A stretch of DNA of 64,000 nt from Pyrocephalus nanus (Eukaryota > Chordata > Aves > Passeriformes > Tyrannidae): contig CM076263.1 in assembly GCA_038380795.1 (NCBI GenBank), forward strand, positions 11,832,709 to 11,896,708, read 5' to 3'. Of the stretch, positions 1 to 10,000 are shown in pieces. Every line of letters begins with the position of its first letter. Within the stretch, counting starts at the first letter, position 1. The position numbers were made by a program, and so were the translations under genes. The notes under the pieces were generated by a model. That model saw only the letters and a list, made by a program, of their open reading frames with translations, had not been told where the DNA came from and did no database searches.

Positions 1-893
1 GGGCAGGCGTGAAGAGCAATTATTACCAGCTGAGATTGGAAGTACAGCCTGGCATTTTCCAAGTGCAGCCCTGGTGTGCTCTCTGGGCACATTTTCAACA
101 GACTGTTGTTCAGCTTCTGAACAAACAGTGTAGGGAAAAGTTATCTGATTACTTACATGATGCAGCTTGTTTAGTGGGTTGCATCTGTTTTGTGCTTACA
201 CAGATTGAGATGAATTGTAGAATCACCACTGAACAGCTTGAATAGGTCAAATAGCTTGGGATTTATCCTATCCTGAGTAGTGAGCTTGATTTGTCAGAAG
301 ACCATTTCAGAATATCTCTGTAATAGATAAATATAGATAAATATTTTCCATAGGTTTCCATAGGTTCCATACTTAAAATACATTTACAGTCATAATAATG
401 CAAACAAGTAATAGTTTTAATTGTAACTTTTACACTTGTGCACATTATCACTTTTTCTTTAAGCCACATTAAGTCATAGCACAACTTCTTTTTGTTACTG
501 ATACCTGTTTCCAGGTGTTGTGTGTTCTCTAGTTTGCCTGTGTCAGGAAGAGTTCCTGGATTTCTTGTAGGACTCCAGAAAATTATGGGACCAAAAGGTT
601 TTCAGGTCTGATACAGCCATGATGAGAGTTGTAATTCTGCTCATCCAGACTGTTTTTCTCCCAGAACTTCTGTAGTAAAGAGAACTAGATTTCGCAGTAA
701 CATACGATTTAATAGCAGTAAATATAGTAAATATATAGTAAATATATATATAGTAAATATATAAATATTGTGTCAGATGTTTACAAAATATCTTAAATGT
801 TTGGGATTTTTAACTCTCCATGCATATCAGTAATACTTAGCTTATAGGTAACATGACCAGAAATATTAAACACTCTAAATGCTGTTGTTTCAG
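1..893 (+). other. NIPBL intron (partial) with AT-rich tandem repeat
   Basis: Sequence before the first visible NIPBL exon. An open frame at 9-245 has no protein resemblance I know and is probably chance. At about 716-767 there is a short tandem array of a TAGTAAATA-type unit. Nothing else recognised. Confidence 0.6.
716..767. repeat. Short AT-rich tandem repeat
   Basis: Units resembling TAGTAAATATA repeated about five times with (AT) insertions. Confidence 0.65.
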
Positions 894-1034
894 ACCCAGA
901 ATGATTTCATGGTGATCTGCAATGTTGCAAAAATCTTAGAGCTCGTAGTGCCACTAATGGAGCACCCAAGTGAGACCTTTCTTGCCACTATTGAGGAAGA
1001 CCTCATGAAACTCATCATCAAATATGGCATGACA
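894..1034 (+). CDS. NIPBL: NIPBL exon (TQNDFMVICNV...KYGMT)
   Basis: 141 nt, phase 0 in and out. Acceptor TTTCAG at 888-893, donor GTAAGC at 1035. It encodes HEAT-repeat helices beginning TQNDFMVICNVAKILELVV. First NIPBL exon visible in the window. Confidence 0.95.
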
Positions 1035-4000
1035 GTAAGCTTTCAATTCCTTCTATTCTGTTGATTCCATTTCAAACGAGTTTGGTTTAAAGACAGAGCC
1101 ATAAAATTCAGTGTACTTGGTTTTACTAGAGTTTGTACATTATGTTGTTATTTTTTAATGAGTTTGAGCACATTTACAGAGCAGTCCAGGAGATGGACAT
1201 AGTGTGATATCTGTTAAATTATTAGTTTTAGTTCAGCATAGCTTTTTACTGCATAACTTCACAAAAATCTCAAGTTTAACTTCTAAATATAAAATTAATT
1301 TGTTCTTCCTTGCTCCTAGGTTGTTCAGCATTGTGTGAGCTGTCTTGGGGCTGTTGTGAACAAGGTCACCCAGAACTATAAATTTGTGTGGGCCTGTTTT
1401 AATAGATACTACGGTAAGTAAAATCACAAGTAGTTGTCACTTTTCACTTTTGGCTACAAGTCTTGTCTGAGTGATACACCACAATTAAACATGGTGATAA
1501 AAACTTTTATCTTACTGCAGGTGCACTTTCTAAATTAAAAAATCAACACCAAGAAGACCCCAACAGTACAATACTAACTGCCAATAAACCAGCACTCCTT
1601 AGGTCACTTTTCACTGTTGGAGCACTGTGTCGGCATTTTGATTTTGATCAGGAAGATTTTAAGGGCAACAGTAAGGTAAAATAACTTTTATTTACTCTCT
1701 GTGTGTTAGATATGTTGAATGCTCCACTTTAATTTGAAAACACATTGCTCTTGGTTCCTCAGAGCTATGTATTTTCTTGTAATACATGTGGTATAGCTTT
1801 TTGGCTTTTAAATACATGGTTTTGTGAAGTCTATGCAGTATGATTGTGTGTCTTCTTTTTCTTTTTAATATTTATGCTTTTTGTAAAAACATCAGTTTGC
1901 TCTTCAAATAGCTAATATTTTTGTTTAAATTTGCTCAGGTTAACATTAAGGATAAAGTACTTGAACTGCTGATGTATTTTACAAAGCATTCAGATGAAGA
2001 AGTACAGACAAAAGCCATTATTGGCCTTGGTAAGAAATATAATACTTTTTATTATTCTGCTCCAGTGAAAATAGATGTGTATCAGTGGGAATTCCTGTGT
2101 TTGTTTAGTCACAAGGGAGTTCGTTTAAAATCAAAATTTACTACGTGTTTTGTTTAAGAACTGGCTATAGAAAACCTGTCAAAAGGTTGCTAGTTGCATA
2201 ATTGTGCATCAGTCTGGGTGCTTTTGACAGTGAATGCCTTTTGGTGTGTGACCAAGTTACCAAGTTGCAAAGCGCAGCAGATTTCCAAGGTAATGAAGAT
2301 GTTATTTTTTTCTCCAAAAGCAACTATATTGTAACTGCAAACCAGTCCACAAGGTAAAAAAGTGCCAGAAAAACTTAGAATATTTTAAGTGTAGAAGCAA
2401 ACATTCTGCAGGGGAACTTAGGCAGTTTATACTGGCTGAGTGGCCTTTGTGAAATTAGCATGGGATTTTAGTGATTTGCAGAGGTAAATGAACTGCCACT
2501 GTCTGGTTTGTATCATGATCATTTTCTACTTCTCTCTCTATGTCTGAGAGAATCTTGTTTGGGCAGGTAGGTCTTAGTTTCTTGAAAAGTTCTATTCAGG
2601 GTTATTGCTTTGTCTAAAGTAAGTTGTCTTGCAGGCATCTGAGCTTCCACTGTAAGATTTAACAGTGGACAAGATATCTGCCTCTTCATGTTGCTATTTA
2701 GGTGACTTTTTAGATATTCTGCTTCAATTCAGCCTAGGGCTCTGAGGATAAAGGACCAAGATTGAATCTTCATTTCATGTTCTGTCAGAAACCATTTCAG
2801 ACAGCTGTGCAGGATCAGTGGCACTGGAGTTGCCTCTGTTGTGGGAGCAATGCTATGGACCTCTACTTGGAGTTTTTCTAAGCATTACATCAATGTACAC
2901 AACACAGCTATAATTCAGTCCCACTTATTCATACTCTACAGAATAATACATGTGGGGTAGGAACTGTATTCCTTAACCATAGGCATGATTACTTTGTTTT
3001 TGGATATGGAATATTCTGCATTTGCCAAAAATGTTTCTAAATTATAGACTGAATTGTGATGGGTTTTGGGCAAAGAGTTAAAATAGTGATGGCTGTCAGT
3101 AGTCATTCTGCAGATTTTTTTTTTCTCTGCTTTGTGTCTTTATTTTAATTAAACCTCAATTTTTTCAGTGATACATTGATTTCATCTGAGTACTGATTTC
3201 ATTCTGAGCATAGGTGTTGGATGTATGAATGTATGATAAACAGTGTAAATTTCCATCGTATAGGCTGCTAATTTAGCAAAGCTGTCAAGGTCATTCCATG
3301 TTTGTGAGCAGCAATAAAGTGAAAAGGGCTAGCAAGCTAATTCAACATCAGTACATGGTGAAAAGCGTCACATGAACAGTGTGTACTTTCCTATCAGCAT
3401 GTCATTTCAGTAAGGACACTCAACAGTTTTAGCCTTTGCTTTGTGATGTGCTGCTGCTGTTGAGGTTAAGCTTAACCCTAAGCTTAATAATTATGGTTGG
3501 TTATGCTTCTCTTCCAGCCGTGTACTTACAAAGCAAGTTGAGGATATAAAATTTTGTTAGTCAATTTAGCTAAACTTTTAAGTACCTAACAGTTAATGTC
3601 TTAGTCAAGTTCAGTGCTTACTCTTAATAGAGTGAAAAGAGAGGTATGAAGAGTAATGGTGTGACAGCATCTCTTGAGATGTGAAGTCAGTCCTTAAAAA
3701 AACACAGCAGGTGCCTTTCTTCATCTCTGTCCCAGGTTGGACTTGGCTTCCAGCCAAGTGCCTGGACTCCGGGACAAAACCTTCCCCCTCCCTTACGCTT
3801 TCTCCCAGTTGACCGAAAAATTGAAAAAAAAAAAAAAATTAAAAGAACCCAAACCAAATTATATTTTAAGTAGTAAATTTATATATAATATATAAAGAAA
3901 ATTATATACACCCCAAAAGGGGAAAGGGAAGGGAAAGGGAAAAGGGAAAAAGGGATAAAAGGGAAAAAAAAGAACAAAGAGAGATATAAACCAAATACTT

Positions 4001-7000
4001 CCCTTAAAAGAAAACGAATCACACCACCCAGTCTGCCTCTCAAGGCCAACCAGATCCGCTAGGCCTCACTCCCTCGCCCGGGCAGAGCAACAGCAAAGTT
4101 AACTTCACCTTCGATCCGCCAGAAGAAAGAGAGCGAGAGCTTCCTCTCTCTTCTTAATTATACTCTTGCTTACGTAAAAATCGTATGGAATACTGGGAAC
4201 ATGACCTTGGTTCCTTGGTTACAACCTAGTCACCAAGGAAGGCCTAGACTCAAAACCACTACATTCTCCACCCCTTATTCCATACTATTTTTACGTAACA
4301 CTTATATTTCACGTATTTGCTTATATCCCTCGCATATATACATATATATATATTTATATAGTCCTTTGGAGTAGTTGTTTTGTGGTAGAAGATCGGCTTC
4401 AGCATCAACAGTAGCTTGGTTCGGATTCTTGGCACTTCGGGTACAGTCACAGCTCAGGTTTAGGACTAGTTCATTGTCTCATCATCAGATATCAGTATCA
4501 GCCTTGGTCAGGTCTCTCTCATTTGGCGACTGGTCTCCTGTAAAACAACTTGAAGCACAAAGTTAGTTTTTCCCCAAGGATAAATTTCCTTGAGGCACAC
4601 ACTGTATCTTTCCATCCTTCCTCATCACCCACCAGGTGTACCCTGGCCCTTGAGCGAAGACAACTCCACGAATGGGTTTGTCTTGGCCCGAGGTAGGGGC
4701 AACCCAAACTGCTTTACCCAACATACCTCTCAGGTGAATCACTGGAACTTTGTCTCCATCTACAGTGTGGAGGGATTCTGCTTGGGCAGGGCCAGCTCGG
4801 TTGACAGAGCCTCTAGTATTTACTAACCAGGTGGCCTTGGCTAGGTGCTTATCCCAGTTCTTAAATTTTCCCTCACATAGTGCTTTTAAAGTTGTTTTTA
4901 ACAGTCCATTATACCTTTCAATTTTCCCAGCAGCAGGTGCATGATATGGAATGTGATAGATCCATTCAATACCATGCTCCCGTGCCCACGTGGCCACTAG
5001 ATTATTCTTGAAATGAGTCCCATTGTCTGACTCAATTCTCTCAGGAGTGCCATGTCTCCATAAGACCTGCTTTTCAAGACCTAGAATGGTATTTCGGGCC
5101 GTTGCATGGGGCACTGAATATGTCTCCAACCATCCAGTGGTTGCTTCCACCATGGTAAGCACATAGCGCTTACCTTGGCGGGTCTGTGGCAACGTGATAT
5201 AATCGACCTGCCATGCTTCTCCGTATCTATACTTGTCCCAGCGTCCACCATACCATAGGGGCTTCAATCTTCTTGCCTGTTTGATAGCAGCACAAGTTTC
5301 ACAGTTGTGGATAACCTGGGAAATAGAGTCCATGGTTAAATCCACCCCTCGGTCTCGTGCCCATCGGTAGGTGGCATCTCGGCCCTGATGACCTGAAGCA
5401 TCATGGGCCCATCGGGCTAGGAACAACTCTCCTTTATGTTGCCAGTCCAGGTCTATTTGTGACACTTCAATTTGTGCAGCTCTATCCGCTTGTCGGTTGT
5501 TATGATGTTCTTCGTTGGCTCGACTCTTGGGTATATGGGCATCTACATGGCGGACTCTCACATCTAGTTTCTTTACTCTAGAAGCGATGTCCTGCCACAA
5601 ATCGGCAGCCCATATGGGTCTTCCTCTACGCTTCCAACTCATGTTTTTCCATCGTTCTAACCATCCCCATAGGGCATTGGCTATCATCCATGAGTCAGTG
5701 TAGAGGTAGAGCCTTGGCCATCCTTCTCTTTCTGCAATGTCTAGGGCCAATTGGACAGCTTTGAGTTCCGCAAACTGACTCGATTCACCTTTACCTTCAG
5801 TGGCCTCTGCCACTCGTCGGGTGGGACTCCAAACGGCTGCTTTCCACTTCCGGTTCCCTCCTATAATACGGCAAGAACCGTCAGTGAAAAGAGCATAACG
5901 CGTCTCTTCATCTGGCAGTTGATTATATGGCGAAGCTTCTTCAGCTCGACTCACTGGCTCTTCTTCATCTGCCAGACTGAAGTTCCCACCTTCAGGCCAA
6001 TTAGTTATGATTTCCAAAATTCCAGGGCGATTTGAGTTTCCAATTCAGACACGTTGCGTAATCAAAGCAATCCACTTACTCCACGTAGCATTGGTAGCAT
6101 GATGTGTAGGAGGCACTTTCCCTTTGAACATCCAACTCAGCACCGGTAGTCGAGGTGCTAGGAAGAGCGGCGCTTCAGTGCCAATCACTTCTGAGGCTGC
6201 TTGTATGCCTTCATATGCCGCCAGTATTTCCTTCTCCATAGGGGTATAGTTGGCTTCAGATCCTCTGTAGCTTCGGCTCCAGAAGCCAAGTGGTCGCCCT
6301 CGTGTTTCACCAGGCACCTTTTGCCAGAGGCTCCAGGAGGGACCGTTATCTCCAGATGCAGTGTACAGTACATTCTTTACATCTGGTCCCGTCCTAACTG
6401 GACCAAGAGCCACGGCGTGTGCTATCTCTTGCTTGATCTGCCTGAAAGCCTGCTGTTGTTCAGGACCCCATTGGAAATCGTTCTTTTTACGGGTCACAAA
6501 ATAAAGAGGGCTCACAATTTGGCTGTACTCGGGGATGTGCATCCTCCAGAAGCCTATGGCTCCCAGAAAAGCCTGGGTCTCTTTTTTGTTTGTTGGTGGA
6601 GCCATTGCTACGATTTTATTGATGACGTCGGTTGGGATCTGGCGCCTTCCATCTTGCCATTTCACCCCTAGGAACTGGATTTCTCTGGCAGGCCCCTTGA
6701 CCTTGCTTTTCTTAATGGTGAAACCGGCTTTAAGGAGAATCTGAATGATCTTCTTTCCTTTGTCGAAAACTTCCTTTGCTGTGTCCCCCCATACGATGAT
6801 GTCATCAATGTACTGAAGGTGTTCTGGAGCTTCACCTTTCTCTAGCGTAGCCTGGATCAATCCGTGGCAGATGGTGGGACTGTGTTTCCACCCCTGGGGC
6901 AGTCGATTCCAGGTGTATTGCACACCCCTCCACATGAAAGCAAACTGCGGCCTGCACTCTTCTGCCAAGGGAATGGAGAAAAACGCATTCGCTACGTCAA

Positions 7001-10000
7001 TGGTAGCATACCACTTCGCTGTCTTGGACTCCAGCTCGTACTGGAGCTCCAACATATCTGGTACAGCGGCACTCAACGGTGGCGTGACTTCATTCAAGCC
7101 ACGATAGTCTACTGTCAGTCTCCATTCTCCATCGGATTTGCGTACAGGCCAAATGGGGCTGTTGAAGGGTGAGTGAGTCTTACTGACCACCCCTTGACTC
7201 TCCAATTTCCGGATCATCTTGTGAATAGGGATCACAGCATCTCGATTGGTCCGGTATTGTCGCCTATGTACCGTTGAAGTGGCTACTGGCACTTGTTGAT
7301 CACCGACTCGCAGGAGTCCTACAACAGAAGGATCTTCTGAGAGACCAGGCAGGGCAGACAATTGCTTGTATTTCTCCTCAGTCACCGTGGCTACACCAAA
7401 AGCCCATCGGTACCCCTTCGGGTCCTTGAAGTATCCTCTTCTCAGGTAATCAATACCAAGGATACAAGGGGCTTCTGGTCCTGTCACAATGGGATGCTTT
7501 TCCCATTGGTCTCCAGTCAAGCTTACTTCGGCCTCTACCACTGACAACTCTTGTGACCCTCCTGTCACTCCAGAAATGGACACAGTTTCCGTAGTCTTGT
7601 GTTCAGATGGCATCAATGTACACTGGGCACCGGTATCTATCAAAGCTCGGTATCTCTGTGGATCCGATGTGCCAGGCCACTGAACCCACACAGCCCAGTA
7701 AACCCGATTGTCCTTCAGGTCCCTTTCCTTCTCCTGGCAGAAGGCAGGGCCCCTCTATTGGTCCTTGTCGGAACATTCAGTGTCAGATGTCCTCTTTGCT
7801 CCACCAGCGGCCTTCTTGTTGTCAGGAAAGTGAACCGCGGCCTTCTTGTATTGTGGAGATTGCAATTGCTTTTCTACAAAATCCACATCTACTACAAAGA
7901 CAAGTTTCTTATTGGCTTCCTTTTGCTTCAGCTCTTTTACTCTGGCCTGAAGTTTGGAAGTGGGTTGTCCATCCCATTTTTTCATGTTCTCTCCCTGATT
8001 TTGTAGGTAGGACCACAGCTGATTACGTGACTGACGGTTAGAGCCCTTCCACCTGCATGTAGGGGGAGGAGTTGTTGACCGAGATCTGGACCAAGATTGA
8101 GGTTGAGGTCGAGCTCGTGGTCTAGACCGCTTTGCTGATGTGTCTCTGTAGTCTCGGGAAACACTGTCATCTCTTTCTTCGTAGTCATCTTCATAAGGGG
8201 AGTATTCATAATCTCCTTCCATTCTTCCTTTGGAGTGGATGGGTTGACGTCGGACATCGGAAAGATTTTTGAAATTCTCTGCTATGCTCTGTATCCACTG
8301 ACACATTGTTTCTACATCTGGTTCATCCATCTTTGGATGGAATGCTGAAATCAGGCAGTTGATGTATTGTGCAGGGGCACCTTTAATCACTTTTCTCCAC
8401 ATTGGATTGGTACATGGGAGACTCCCGGGGTCTAAGACATCGTAATAGTCCGGATTACTAAAGATAAGTTCAAGCATGGCCAGTTCCCGTAAATATTGAA
8501 TACCTTCCTCCACAGTTGTCCATTTTCCTGGAGAACTTGCTAAGTATTCTTTAAATGGATATCTCTCTTTCACTGCAGTAAGGATCCTAAGCCAGAGACT
8601 ATGACTATATGGCTCTCTTGCAATCCTTTGTTCAATCTCACAGTCTCTAGCCAGAGATCCCAACTGCTGTGCTTCATGACCTTCCAGCATGTGGCTTCTG
8701 GCTCCGTTGTCCCAGCACCTTACCAGCCAGGTTAGAATTCGTTCACCAGGCCGACGACTATAATCTTTTCTTAAATCCCGGAGCTCTGCTGGGGTCAATG
8801 ATCGTAACACCTCCGATGTTCTCACGACTTCTGCTTCTGGATGGACATCTCTCCTATCCATTTCCACCTCTCTTTTGGCATATCTATGTGGAACCGTCTC
8901 CACTCTGCCTCTCTCACATGGAGTTGGAAACGGAACATGCCTCGGGGATGGGCTTCTGTGTTGTGGAGGTTGAGGCGGGGGCTGGGTCTGCTGCAGGGAT
9001 GGTTTTCTGGGTTGTGGAGATGGGGACCGAGCACGGTGCCTGGATGGGCTTCTCGCAGGTGGAGGTAATGAATAGTCCTCCGGACCCTGGGATGAAGACC
9101 TCAGATAATCCTCCATCTCTTCTGTAGAACAGTCAAGAAGAGTGTATTCAGGTGTCAACATTCTCCTTGGCTTTTGTGTTCCATCAGGCACCTGAGCTGC
9201 TGCCCCTTCTTCCTTCAGACGCATCCCCCTTTCTTTTGGACGCGCCCTTAATTCTTTGGGACGTGCTCCTTCTCTCATGGCTAGTTGTTCTTCTTCTGTT
9301 ACACGCCTCAGTCGTGGGGCTTGGCTTGTGGACCCTGCATCATCCCTTATCCACATCTTCTTTTTTGTTATGGGGGCAATAGTGATTCCAGGATCTGTGG
9401 TGTGGGCCCCGGTCTCAGTTATAGAGGTGGCTGTAGGTGTTGATATGTGAGTTCCCATGTTCATAAAGTCCATAATTGGAACTCCAGTGTCAGCAGGTTT
9501 GGTCCAAGCTGTGTTGGCTTCGAGTGGCGTCTGGACTCTGGTCTTAGTAGACTCCATTCCAACTGGCATAGTTTGTGTCCCTGACTCAGCCTTAGCCTTC
9601 TGAAAGTGGTCCACAGCGGCTCGATAAGCACTAGCCAGGCCCCAGCATAGAGCAGAGATTTGGGTATTTGGATCCTTGTATGTAAGACAACCCTCCATTA
9701 AACGATGGGTTATCTCATTAGGATCAAAGGCCTGTGCTGGCGTGAAGTCCCAAATAATGGGAGGTGCCAAGCGCCCTATCCATTTACCAAACTCTTCCCA
9801 TGCTCCTTGCCAACCAGGAACTGCCCTTTTCAAGCCCCTTTCCAAAGATCCAGGTAAACCCTTCAAAGTAGAGCCTTTCCTAAAACAAGGAAACCAGCGT
9901 ACCACAATCCTTCCAATTTTAAATAGTATGTTCACCACATTCATCATGAACAAAATTGTTGCCACACAATTTACATAATTATTGGAGGCAACAGTCAGTC

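Larger units (their letters stand above)
3728..4263 (-). repeat. 3' LTR of the provirus
   Basis: 536 bp, starting TGTCCC and ending ACTACA on the + strand, with TG...CA ends as usual. It is nearly identical to 10344-10881. It contains a GGG/A-rich strand at about 3919-3963 and a terminal stem-loop at 3728-3776. Together with the matching 5' LTR it brackets the whole element. Confidence 0.95.

Noticed and set aside
9..245. 78-codon open frame at the window start as a NIPBL exon
   Set aside because: The encoded residues do not match NIPBL, there are no matching splice sites, and the next exon starts in a phase-0 context of its own.
4264..4562. Possible env or dUTPase between the integrase stop and the 3' LTR
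   Set aside because: Only 299 bp, A/T-rich and without an open frame of useful length or any motif.
4590..8041. Several + strand open frames of 60-156 codons over the provirus
   Set aside because: They are antisense shadows of gag and pol, which have clear motifs on the - strand. No known antisense protein resemblance was seen.
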